DNA of 5,119 bases. Origin: an uncultured Oscillospiraceae bacterium (GTDB lineage Bacteria > Bacillota > Clostridia > Oscillospirales > Ruminococcaceae). Location: positions 1 to 5,119 of the forward strand of contig URFD01000112.1 of NCBI GenBank assembly GCA_900547015.1, read 5' to 3'. The notes beneath the pieces are model-generated. The model had not been told where the DNA came from, ran no database searches, and saw nothing but the letters and a program-made list of their open reading frames with translations. Of this stretch, positions 1-5,119 are shown in pieces. Numbering within the stretch: position 1 is the stretch's first letter; each line of letters starts with the position of its first letter. Position numbers and translations under genes: made by a program.

Positions 1-858
1 GAGACCTTCGCCCTTTTCGTAACGAACAAAGGAAACGATTTCAATCTTGCCGCCGAGCTCTTTTGCTTTTGCTTCGGTGTAAGATTTGATGGTCTGGTCG
101 CCATCTTTGATGAATTCCTGATCGATCAGGCAGTTCTCTTTGTAGAATTTCTTGATTCTGCCCTGAACCATCTTCTCAGCGATTGCTTCTGGTTTGCCTT
201 CGTTGATAGCCTGAATCTTCAGAATTTCTTTTTCTTTCTCGAGAACTTCAGCTGGAACCTCAGACTCGTTCAGGTAGGTTGGGTTTGCAGCAGCGATCTG
301 CATTGCTACATCTTTACCATACTCTTCGAAGCCTTCTTTGTCAGCAACGTCAGTATCAAATTTAACCATAACACCGATATTGCCGCCTGCATGGATGTAG
401 GTAGCAACTTCGCCTTCGTAGCGAACGAAACGTCTGATTTTGATGTTTTCGCCGATGGTCTGGATTTTTTCGGTGGTCAGTTCAGCGATGGTCTTGTCGC
501 TGTCAACTGCTTTACAAGCGTTCAGAGCGTCTACATCAGCAGGGTTTGCTTCTGCAACGGTCTTAGCGCAGGTATCAACAAATGCCTGGAACTCAGCATT
601 CTTTGCGACGAAGTCGGTCTCAGCATTGATTTCGATTACAACGCCAACCTTCTTGTCGGTGTCAACATATGCTTTCACAACGCCCTCAGCAGCGATACGG
701 TTTGCTTTCTTTGCGGCAGCAGCCAGACCCTTTTCGCGGAGAAGTTCGATTGCTTTTTCCTGATTGCCGTCTGCTTCTGTCAGAGCTTTTTTGCACTCCA
801 TCATGCCGCAGCCAGTGATTTCACGCAGTGTCTTTACGTCCTGAGCTGTAAATGCCAT
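1..858 (-). CDS. tsf: Translation elongation factor Ts (EF-Ts), 3' end cut by window
   Basis: EF-Ts is the cytoplasmic nucleotide-exchange factor that releases GDP from EF-Tu so that EF-Tu can reload with GTP. The reading frame is open from the ATG at 856-858 to the left edge, giving 286 codons without a stop. Bacillota EF-Ts is usually about 295-310 residues, so only a short C-terminal tail should be missing. The N-terminal UBA-like domain is clear (start MAFTAQDVKTLREITGCGMM, then ECKKAL to about residue 26), followed by the EF-Tu-contacting TDFVAKN motif at residues 81-87. The visible end FVRYEKGEGL matches the conserved C-terminal part of the family. A GGAGG ribosome-binding site at 867-871, 8 nt before the ATG, supports the start. 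It lies downstream of rpsB in the standard bacterial order, but a strong terminator hairpin separates the two. Identification is secure. Confidence 0.98.
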   Translation of the reverse strand, partial: MAFTAQDVKTLREITGCGMMECKKALTEADGNQEKAIELLREKGLAAAAKKANRIAAEGVVKAYVDTDKKVGVVIEINAETDFVAKNAEFQAFVDTCAKTVAEANPADVDALNACKAVDSDKTIAELTTEKIQTIGENIKIRRFVRYEGEVATYIHAGGNIGVMVKFDTDVADKEGFEEYGKDVAMQIAAANPTYLNESEVPAEVLEKEKEILKIQAINEGKPEAIAEKMVQGRIKKFYKENCLIDQEFIKDGDQTIKSYTEAKAKELGGKIEIVSFVRYEKGEGL

Positions 859-899
859 GTTAAATTCCTCCAAACTAAAACTGATTCAAGTTTAAAAAA

Positions 900-926
900 G
901 GTCCCGACAAATGGTTTGTCGGGACC
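900..926 (-). terminator. Intrinsic terminator between rpsB and tsf
   Basis: Read on the minus strand, GGTCCCGACAAA and TTTGTCGGGACC form a perfect 12-bp stem around a 3-nt CCA loop, followed immediately by a six-T run (894-899). This is a textbook Rho-independent terminator about 30 nt after the rpsB stop. It lies only 41 nt before the tsf ATG, with no clear separate promoter in between, so it probably acts as a partial terminator that lowers tsf relative to rpsB. The partial role is inference. Confidence 0.92.
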
Positions 927-955
927 GGTCATTCTACTTGTCCGACGACAGAAAA

Positions 956-1684
956 TTATTCAGCGTCTTTTTCTTCCTCGGAAGCTTCCTCAGCGTTCTG
1001 TGCGCCCTGTCTGCCTTCGATGATCGCGTCAGCCATGGTACCAGCAATCAGCTTAACAGCACGGATTGCATCGTCGTTACCAGGGATAACGTAATCGATT
1101 TCGTCTGGGTCACAGTTGGTGTCAACGATAGCTACCAGCGGAATGCCCAGTTTCTTTGCTTCAGCAACAGCGATTCTTTCTTTTCTTGGGTCAACGATGA
1201 ACAGTGCGCCAGGCAGTTTGTCCATATTTTTGATACCGCCAAGGTATTTCTCGAGCTTCTCGATCTCGAGTTCCAGTTTTGCAACTTCTTTCTTTGGCAG
1301 ACGCTCGAAGGTGCCGTCTTCCTGCATTTTGTGCAGCTGCTCCAGTCTCTGGATTCTGCGACGGATGGTCTTGAAGTTGGTCATCATACCGCCCAGCCAT
1401 CTAGCGTTTACATAGTGTGCGCCTGCACGCTCTGCTTCTTCTTTGATGGACTCGCCAGCCTGTTTCTTGGTACCAACGAACAGAACGTTGTCGCCGTTTG
1501 CAGCAACATCACGAACGAACAGGTAAGCCTCTTCCAGTTTCTTTACGGTTTTCTGCAGGTCGATGATGTAGATACCGTTTCTTTCAGTGAAGATGTATCT
1601 TGCCATCTTCGGGTTCCATCTGCGGGTCTGATGACCAAAGTGTACGCCTGCTTCCAGCAGCTGTTTCATAGATACTACGCCCAT
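956..1684 (-). CDS. rpsB: 30S ribosomal protein S2
   Basis: S2 is a late-assembling protein of the small ribosomal subunit, placed on the solvent side between head and body, where it helps recruit S1-type functions. The 242-residue product has the normal length. The first S2 signature is at residues 6-18 (MKQLLEAGVHFGH), continuing as QTRRWNPKM. The second is at about 158-182 (PGALFIVDPRKERIAVAEAK and following). Residues about 100-150 form the long charged helical hairpin typical of S2, and the C-terminus is an acidic tail rich in Glu and Asp. The ATG at 1682-1684 is preceded by AAGGAGGA (1692-1699) with 7-nt spacing, and the N-terminus matches the usual Bacillota form (M-x-V-I/V-S-M-K-Q-L). 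It is the first gene after a strong promoter and a structured leader, with tsf downstream. Long plus-strand frames across this gene are shadows. Confidence 0.99.
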   Translation of the reverse strand: MGVVSMKQLLEAGVHFGHQTRRWNPKMARYIFTERNGIYIIDLQKTVKKLEEAYLFVRDVAANGDNVLFVGTKKQAGESIKEEAERAGAHYVNARWLGGMMTNFKTIRRRIQRLEQLHKMQEDGTFERLPKKEVAKLELEIEKLEKYLGGIKNMDKLPGALFIVDPRKERIAVAEAKKLGIPLVAIVDTNCDPDEIDYVIPGNDDAIRAVKLIAGTMADAIIEGRQGAQNAEEASEEEKDAE

Positions 1685-1857
1685 GTTAAAGTCCTCCTTA
1701 AGGTTAAACCTCCGTCTCGAACGCTCTGCCGGAATTCCGAAGGATAGCTACCAATGGGCTCGGTAAATATCCTGCCCGCACAAGGTGCAGGTTTGCCTGT
1801 CGGCACCATCCGGCCAATCCGAAACGTGTGTTATTAAGATACGGCTTTTTGCCGTTC
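1685..1857 (-). promoter_or_regulatory. Structured 5' leader of rpsB mRNA, candidate autoregulatory element
   Basis: About 173 nt separate the predicted transcription start (near 1857) from the rpsB ATG, which is long for a bacterial leader. Minus-strand reading shows an initial hairpin, ACGGC-AAAAA-GCCGT (1841-1855). Next comes a closing helix GCCGGA (1809-1814) with TCCGGC (1728-1733). It encloses one hairpin at 1784-1807 (GGTG/CACC, then CAGG/CCTG with a CAAA loop and a bulged CCGA) and another at 1742-1772 (GGATA/TATCC, then TACC/GGTA). Two SD-like GGAGG motifs follow, at 1709-1713 and within 1692-1699; the nearer one overlaps the palindrome CCTTAAGG. Leaders of ribosomal-protein genes often bind the gene product to repress translation, so control by S2 is plausible. 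I cannot assign it to a named Rfam family by eye. Confidence 0.6.
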
Positions 1858-1863
1858 CCGAAT

Positions 1864-1892
1864 ATTATAGCAAAGCCCCTGCAAAAATGCAA
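1864..1892 (-). promoter_or_regulatory. Sigma-A promoter of rpsB (-tsf)
   Basis: On the minus strand, a -35 box TTGCAT (1887-1892) and a perfect -10 box TATAAT (1864-1869) are separated by exactly 17 bp. The -10 is extended by an upstream TGC. Five of six -35 bases match TTGACA. An A/T-rich stretch lies upstream at about 1896-1922. The start site should fall near 1857. The strength fits a highly expressed ribosomal-protein gene. Confidence 0.88.
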
Positions 1893-1899
1893 GGGCTTT
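1872..1899. repeat. Inverted repeat overlapping the rpsB promoter; terminator-like on the plus strand
   Basis: AAAGCCC (1872-1878) pairs with GGGCTTT (1893-1899). After one C/A mismatch, TGCA (1880-1883) pairs with TGCA (1888-1891) around an AAAA loop. On the plus strand a T-rich tract (1897-1901, then ATCCTTTTT) follows, which is the form of an intrinsic terminator. On the minus strand the tail is only TTTGCTATAAT, which is much weaker. The -35 box and spacer of the rpsB promoter lie inside the repeat. No plus-strand gene that needs a terminator is visible, so it may instead end leftward transcription arriving from ylmC, or be a regulatory palindrome. Confidence 0.6.
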
Positions 1900-1992
1900 T
1901 TATCCTTTTTATCCGCTTTTTGCGAGTTTTTCTGTTGTGTCAGGAGGCCGTTTTTTCCTGTGCCGTTTTTTGGTCAGAGTGTCCAAAAGCAC

Positions 1993-2262
1993 TCACCCTC
2001 TGCTGCGGCGCCGCAGCTGTGAGCGGCAGTTTACCAGAATCGTGTCCTCCCCTATGATTTCAATATCCTCCCACGGGATGACCAAATCCTCCTCACGGCC
2101 CAGCAGCCCGAACAGCCGGTATCTGCCGTGAATCACCACTGCGGTCAGGGTCGCGTTTCGGGTGTCCAGCTCCACATCTCCCACGCACCCCAACCGGACA
2201 CCGTCCGCAGCGTTGACTACATCTTTATATTTAAAATCATTGATGCGGCATATCAATTCCAC
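1993..2262 (-). CDS. YlmC/YmxH-family PRC-barrel protein
   Basis: This is a small protein of 87-89 residues with one PRC-barrel-like beta domain. The family is widespread in spore-forming Bacillota (B. subtilis YlmC and YmxH); it is often labelled a sporulation protein, but its biochemical role is unclear. The family pattern is visible: an N-terminal CRINDFKYKDVVN, then DGVRLGCVGDVELD (residues 20-33), and near the end REEDLVIPWEDIEIIGEDTI (residues 56-75). A basic RRRSRG tail follows. The start is uncertain. GTG at 2260-2262 has AGGTGA directly against it, which is too close. The in-frame TTG at 2254-2256 lies about 9 nt after GCAGG and would begin M-I-C-R-I, resembling the N-terminus common in clostridial relatives. 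The gene sits 83 bp after the CLC gene and has only a weak promoter candidate of its own, so it may be read from upstream. Confidence 0.85.
   Translation of the reverse strand: MELICRINDFKYKDVVNAADGVRLGCVGDVELDTRNATLTAVVIHGRYRLFGLLGREEDLVIPWEDIEIIGEDTILVNCRSQLRRRSRG
2002..2017. repeat. Perfect 16-bp GC-rich palindrome in the 3' end of the ylmC-type gene
   Basis: GCTGCGGCGCCGCAGC is its own reverse complement and lies in the codons for the Q-L-R-R-R-S tail. As RNA it could form a 6-bp stem with a GCGC loop. No T-run follows on either strand, so it is not a standard terminator. It may simply reflect Arg codons. Confidence 0.5.
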
Positions 2263-2280
2263 TCACCTGCCTTTTCCATC

Positions 2281-2304
2281 GATGGTTCCAGTTTATGAAC
2301 CATC
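2281..2304. repeat. Inverted repeat between the CLC gene and the ylmC-type gene
   Basis: GATGGTTC (2281-2288) and GAACCATC (2297-2304) form a perfect 8-bp stem with an 8-nt loop. An overlapping palindrome CCATCGATGG (2276-2285) gives a third CCATC half-site, so two alternative foldings are possible. It lies in the 83-bp gap 2263-2345. No T-run follows on the minus strand, so it is a weak terminator candidate; an operator or mRNA-stabilising hairpin is equally possible. Confidence 0.5.
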
Positions 2305-2345
2305 CTTTGAAAATAGACCGGCAGAGCATGATTGCCGCCAAAGGC

Positions 2346-3608
2346 CTAGTGGCTGTTGACATCGATGCGCTTGTTTTCCAGCTTGGAAAAGACGATTTTC
2401 TGGCTGCTGTACAGTCCGTAGTATCCGGACATCATGTAGGCAATCGCGCTGGCAATTCCAAAAAAGATGACACCCTCTCCGCCAAACAGCTCCACTGCCA
2501 ATACAAAGGAAGCAACCGGGCAGTTGATGACTCCGCAGAACAGCGCAATCATGCCGATTCCTGCGGAGAAGGATGGGTCCAACCCGAGCAGCGGACCTGC
2601 CACGCAGCCAAAAGTCGCACCTACAAAGAAGGTTGGGACGATTTCTCCTCCCTTAAACCCTGCTCCGAGGGTGAGCGCGGTAAAGAGAATCTTCAGGAAA
2701 AAGGCATACCACTCCGCCTGACCCGACACCGCGCGGTTGATGACATCCATACCTGCTCCGTTGTAATCCCTTGTGCCCACCAGAAGGGTCAGCAGAATGA
2801 CCAAAATGCCGCCGACTGCCGCGCGCAGAATCGGATTTGAAAAACACTTTTTGTACAGGTGGCCCGCATGGTGCATCGCCATACAGAACAGAGCGCTGAC
2901 GACTGCACAGAGGACGGAAAGCAGAATCACCTGAATCACGGTCACCGGACTCAGCGCCGGAATCATCCCGATGTCAAATGCCGTCGGGGCAATCCCGAAG
3001 CTGCTGGCAATCCCATAACCAATCAGTGAGCCGGTCAAACACGGAACCAGCGCCGAGTAATGCATAACGCCGACGCTGATGACCTCAATCGCAAAGATGG
3101 TCGCGGTCAGCGGAGTTCCAAACAATGCGGCAAAGCAGGTACTCATACCGCACATAATCATAATTTGATGGTCCTGCTGGTTGAGCGAAAAGCCGTCTGC
3201 CAGCCGCGCTCCAACACTTCCTCCAATTTGGAGGGCTGCACCCTCCCTGCCGGACGAACCACCCAGCAGATGGGTCAATACGGTGCTGATAAAAATCAGC
3301 GGTGCAGTACGGAAGCGCAGCGGATTCTCACCGCGCACCGCCTGAATGATGGTGTTGGTTCCCATATCCTGCTCCATCCCGCTTTTCTGATACAGCAGGA
3401 CAATGGCAACACCGCCCAGCGGAAGAAGATACAGCAGCCATGGAAGGGCCATCCGCAGCTCTGTTGCTTTTTCTACAGTAACATGAAACAGCACTCCCAT
3501 CAATCCCACAACCACGCCGACTACCGAAGCCAGCAGCAGCCATTTTGCAAAAACCTTTACTGTTCCTAAAATCTTGTTTGTCCGATCATTCCAACCCTGT
3601 TGCTCCAT
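2346..3608 (-). CDS. CLC-family anion channel or anion/proton antiporter, atypical filter
   Basis: This is a polytopic inner-membrane protein of 420 residues, the size of a bacterial CLC without CBS domains. CLC proteins are dimers that move chloride, nitrate or fluoride, as channels or in exchange for protons. The gating-glutamate motif is GREGA (residues 120-124, Glu122). Helix H is visible as GTPLTATIFAIEV (164-176). The usual GxFxP motif reads GGEIVP (320-325), and a Tyr-rich SGYYGLYSSQ (394-403) lies in the last helix. The usual GSGIP motif is replaced by GTNTII (83-88). By hand alignment to E. coli ClC, the inner proton glutamate is Val176. GGExxP recalls the fluoride/proton (CLC-F) branch, but the substrate is not proven. 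The start at 3606-3608 is chosen because AGAGGAG lies 8 nt upstream; an earlier in-frame ATG at 3645-3647 has no such site. The gene follows the DUF4241 gene by 45 bp on the same strand. Confidence 0.92.
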   Translation of the reverse strand: MEQQGWNDRTNKILGTVKVFAKWLLLASVVGVVVGLMGVLFHVTVEKATELRMALPWLLYLLPLGGVAIVLLYQKSGMEQDMGTNTIIQAVRGENPLRFRTAPLIFISTVLTHLLGGSSGREGAALQIGGSVGARLADGFSLNQQDHQIMIMCGMSTCFAALFGTPLTATIFAIEVISVGVMHYSALVPCLTGSLIGYGIASSFGIAPTAFDIGMIPALSPVTVIQVILLSVLCAVVSALFCMAMHHAGHLYKKCFSNPILRAAVGGILVILLTLLVGTRDYNGAGMDVINRAVSGQAEWYAFFLKILFTALTLGAGFKGGEIVPTFFVGATFGCVAGPLLGLDPSFSAGIGMIALFCGVINCPVASFVLAVELFGGEGVIFFGIASAIAYMMSGYYGLYSSQKIVFSKLENKRIDVNSH

Positions 3609-3616
3609 CAGGTTCA

Positions 3617-3623
3617 CTCCTCT
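3617..3623 (-). promoter_or_regulatory. Ribosome-binding site that sets the CLC start
   Basis: AGAGGAG on the minus strand lies 8 nt before the ATG at 3606-3608. The three upstream in-frame ATGs (first at 3645-3647) have no comparable site, so the product should begin M-E-Q-Q-G-W rather than 13 residues earlier. Confidence 0.8.
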
Positions 3624-3653
3624 TTTTGTCATCGAAATCATTCTCATTGTTGT

Positions 3654-4877
3654 CTATTCTTCGGAGGCTTCGGGGGCTTCTTCCCCGTTCGGAACTAAAT
3701 CTGCCGTCCCCAGCTCCAACAATTTTTCTCCTCGGACAACCGCACCAAAGCCCTCTTGCTCATCCCAAGTGCAGGAGAAGGCTACTGCGGTTGTATCCGT
3801 CCGCGGGTCATACCAAATTCTCTGCGGATACAGCAGAGCCGCAAAGCTATTTTTATCCTGAACATTCGGCATCTCCGGGGCATTGTCCGACATGAGATGT
3901 CCGTATTCCAGCTGCATAAGCGGATAGCGGTCGGTCAAGCCCGTCATGATGGTATCGAGTACCCGATATTGGTTGGACAAAAGTTGCTCACACAAAGGAA
4001 GAACCTCCTCCTCTGTGCCGGCTTCTAAAGGAATCAGCAGTGGGTAACGGTCCTCTTGGTCAAAATATCCTTCCCACTCCCGAAGCCGAATCTCGCCCTG
4101 ATACAAATTTCCATCGTATGTAAGCCACGGCGGAAGGTCCTCCTCCGGCAGATAAAAGGAATCCCCCTCTTCTAGCTCGACCTCCTCGGCAGACTCCTCA
4201 CACTGTGCATCGACAAACCATGCCACCAGCTGGCAAATTCGCCCAGTCTCATCCAGCCCCCAGTAAACCGGATACTGGCCTTCTCCCCGTCCGGTGCGGA
4301 AGAACGGCAGACGGTAGGAGGTTCCCGGAATTTCCCAGATGAAAAACAAACCTTCCTGTTCCAGCAAGGGCGCCAGAAAATCCCAGCCAAAATTTCCGCT
4401 CGGAAAACGGTCCTGCCAGCGTTCCGCTACCGTGCAGAATGCTTGATGAACCTTTTCATCGCAGAAGCAGCCCCAGCCGCTGTCCGCAAAAAAGCCGTAG
4501 TATCCGCCGTCAAAATCCTGTAGCTCTTCCTCGCCGACCAAAGCCTGCTCATAGCGGATTGCCGGATTGTAGTTAAACAGCAGACGGGCGGCGGCGCACA
4601 GCGGGCCATCCTCGGAATGGAGGACGGACAGCTCGAGCGGATATTTGCCAACCGGAGCCGGCACAAAATAAGGTGTCTCCTGACGCTGATGCAGATAGCA
4701 AATCGGGTCGCGCACCAACAGCTCCCCGCTGGGAACCGGACAAAGCCCTGCACGAATGACCTCCAATTCCTTTCCGCCCAGCTCACCTTGCAAAAAATAT
4801 CGTTCAAGGTCCACCTCGGCGCACAGCTCATCTCTCATTTGCATCCATTGGTGAATCCATTCTTTTTTGGGAATCAT
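3654..4877 (-). CDS. DUF4241 domain protein with a C-terminal DUF6985-like domain, function unknown
   Basis: The product is a soluble, acidic 407-residue protein without signal peptide or membrane segment. The DUF4241 pattern is clear from about residue 48 to 222: SGELLVRDP (50-58), VGKYPLELSV (76-85), AAARLLF (95-101), ADSGWGCFCD (131-140) and GEGQYPVYWGLDETG (198-212). An acidic linker (about 225-250) leads to a second part, about 262-394, that begins IRLREWEGY and ends with WDEQEGFGAVVRGEKLLELG. This resembles DUF6985, an assignment I hold less firmly. Neither domain has an established activity that I can name, and no catalytic triad or nucleotide-binding motif is apparent. The ATG at 4875-4877 is supported by AGGAGG (4884-4889) with 6-nt spacing. 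The CLC gene starts 45 bp downstream on the same strand, so the two are probably co-transcribed. Members of such DUF families sometimes occur beside polymorphic toxins, but no toxin is visible here. Confidence 0.8.
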   Translation of the reverse strand: MIPKKEWIHQWMQMRDELCAEVDLERYFLQGELGGKELEVIRAGLCPVPSGELLVRDPICYLHQRQETPYFVPAPVGKYPLELSVLHSEDGPLCAAARLLFNYNPAIRYEQALVGEEELQDFDGGYYGFFADSGWGCFCDEKVHQAFCTVAERWQDRFPSGNFGWDFLAPLLEQEGLFFIWEIPGTSYRLPFFRTGRGEGQYPVYWGLDETGRICQLVAWFVDAQCEESAEEVELEEGDSFYLPEEDLPPWLTYDGNLYQGEIRLREWEGYFDQEDRYPLLIPLEAGTEEEVLPLCEQLLSNQYRVLDTIMTGLTDRYPLMQLEYGHLMSDNAPEMPNVQDKNSFAALLYPQRIWYDPRTDTTAVAFSCTWDEQEGFGAVVRGEKLLELGTADLVPNGEEAPEASEE

Positions 4878-4910
4878 CGTTTTCCTCCTGTTCCTGCCTG
4901 CAAGCTCAAC

Positions 4911-4938
4911 ATCATTCCGGTTCGGGCAAGTGTCTCAA
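4911..4938 (-). promoter_or_regulatory. Candidate promoter of the DUF4241-CLC unit
   Basis: On the minus strand, TTGAGA (4933-4938, five of six -35 bases) and AATGAT (4911-4916, four of six -10 bases) are 16 bp apart. This would start transcription near 4904, leaving a short leader of about 27 nt containing the AGGAGG site. The -35 falls in the gene-proximal copy of the 39-bp tandem repeat. The match is modest and no better box is seen in 4890-5060. Confidence 0.35.
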
Positions 4939-5060
4939 TTCACACTCCCTGCGAAAGTATTTCAATTCACACCCCCTGCATAAGGATTCGGGCAAGTATT
5001 TCAATTCACGCCCCCTGCATAAGGATTCGGGCGAGCATTTCAATCCACGCCCCTGCGCAA
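4919..5060. repeat. Degenerate 39-bp tandem repeat, four copies, with a CRISPR-like segment
   Basis: Copies lie at 4919-4956 (38 bp), 4957-4983 (27 bp, lacking the first 12), 4984-5022 (39 bp) and 5023-5060 (38 bp). The plus-strand unit starts GGATTCGGGCAAGTATTTCA and continues ATTCACGCCCCCTGCATAA. A further partial copy, CATTTCAATCC, occurs at 5100-5110 near the window edge. The start points of the TCAATYC core are spaced 27, 39, 39 and 64 bp. On the minus strand the core reads GTGAATTGAAAT or GTGGATTGAAAT, like the 3' end of many type I-C CRISPR repeats. Because the whole unit, not just part of it, is conserved, I call it a tandem repeat and not an array. The stretch contains no gene. Confidence 0.8.
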
Positions 5061-5098
5061 AAGAAACCGCGACCATCCCAGCGACGATCGCGGTTTCT
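5059..5098 (-). terminator. Hairpin with short T-run, probable terminator of a gene beyond the right edge
   Basis: AGAAACCGCGA and TCGCGGTTTCT (plus-strand 5062-5072 and 5088-5098) form an 11-bp stem, extendable by a G-U and a C-G pair around an 11-nt loop. On the minus strand the arm runs into TTTT (5059-5062). The T-run is short, so efficiency is uncertain. It is placed to end a leftward gene lying past 5119 and separates it from the DUF4241-CLC unit. The plus-strand tail TCCATTTC is a poorer fit. Confidence 0.6.
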
Positions 5099-5119
5099 CC
5101 ATTTCAATCCTCACTCATA

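Noticed and set aside
391..1023. Long plus-strand open frame opposite tsf and the 3' end of rpsB
   Set aside because: It is antisense to the certain tsf and rpsB frames, crosses the terminator, has no ribosome-binding site and encodes a Cys/Phe-rich product with no family resemblance.
911..1747. 278-codon plus-strand frame opposite rpsB
   Set aside because: It covers nearly all of rpsB in antisense and reaches into its leader; the codon pattern of rpsB explains its openness.
1704..1892. Minus-strand 62-codon frame in the rpsB leader
   Set aside because: It begins at a TTG within the -35 box, so the promoter itself could not transcribe its start, and it has no ribosome-binding site.
1976..1995. 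GAGTG/CACTC hairpin after the ylmC-type stop as a terminator
   Set aside because: The 5-bp stem has an 8-nt loop, and the minus-strand sequence after it is TGACCAAAAAA, an A-run instead of a T-run.
2295..2840. 181-codon plus-strand frame opposite the CLC gene
   Set aside because: It is antisense to a clear membrane-protein frame, lacks a ribosome-binding site and shows no recognisable domain.
3060..3569. 169-codon plus-strand frame opposite the CLC gene
   Set aside because: The composition, rich in His, Asn and Gln, is typical of the antisense of a hydrophobic protein, and no start signal is present.
4919..5119. Functional CRISPR array
   Set aside because: The intervals between cores are themselves conserved instead of unique, spacing is irregular (27, 39, 39, 64), the cores are diverged and no cas gene is present. 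Only the resemblance is reported.
4878..5119. Fluoride riboswitch upstream of the DUF4241-CLC unit
   Set aside because: I looked for the conserved riboswitch core and pseudoknot elements and saw none; the region is repeats and one hairpin.

Overview
The window looks like a chromosomal segment from a spore-forming member of the Clostridia (Bacillota), probably of the Oscillospirales/Butyricicoccus type. The evidence is the Firmicutes-style S2 N-terminus, strong AGGAGG ribosome-binding sites, a YlmC/YmxH-type PRC-barrel gene and canonical sigma-A promoter spacing. The genus is inference. Every gene I can support is on the minus strand, so transcription runs from high to low coordinates.

In transcription order, the right edge (about 4917-5119) is non-coding. 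It holds a hairpin with a short T-run that may end a gene beyond the window, then a degenerate 39-bp tandem repeat whose minus strand contains GTGRATTGAAAT, like the 3' end of many type I-C CRISPR repeats. The last repeat copy may supply a promoter for a 407-residue protein of unknown function (DUF4241 region followed by a DUF6985-like region, 3654-4877). That gene is followed 45 bp later by a CLC-family anion channel/antiporter (2346-3608) with an unusual selectivity filter; the two look like one transcription unit. After an 83-bp gap with an inverted repeat comes a small ylmC/ymxH-type gene (1993-2256 or -2262).

The left part is translation housekeeping. A sigma-A promoter (-35 TTGCAT, 17 bp, extended -10 TGC-TATAAT) lies inside an inverted repeat and drives a leader of about 170 nt that can fold into a closed multi-branch structure. 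It is followed by rpsB (ribosomal protein S2), a strong intrinsic terminator, and tsf (elongation factor Ts, cut by the left window edge). The terminator only 41 bp before tsf suggests that tsf expression depends on read-through, and the structured leader suggests feedback control of rpsB.

The most notable items are the rpsB leader, the rpsB-tsf terminator, the promoter-embedded inverted repeat, the atypical CLC filter, the DUF4241-CLC pairing and the CRISPR-like tandem repeat. I see no complete, convincing novel multi-gene system.
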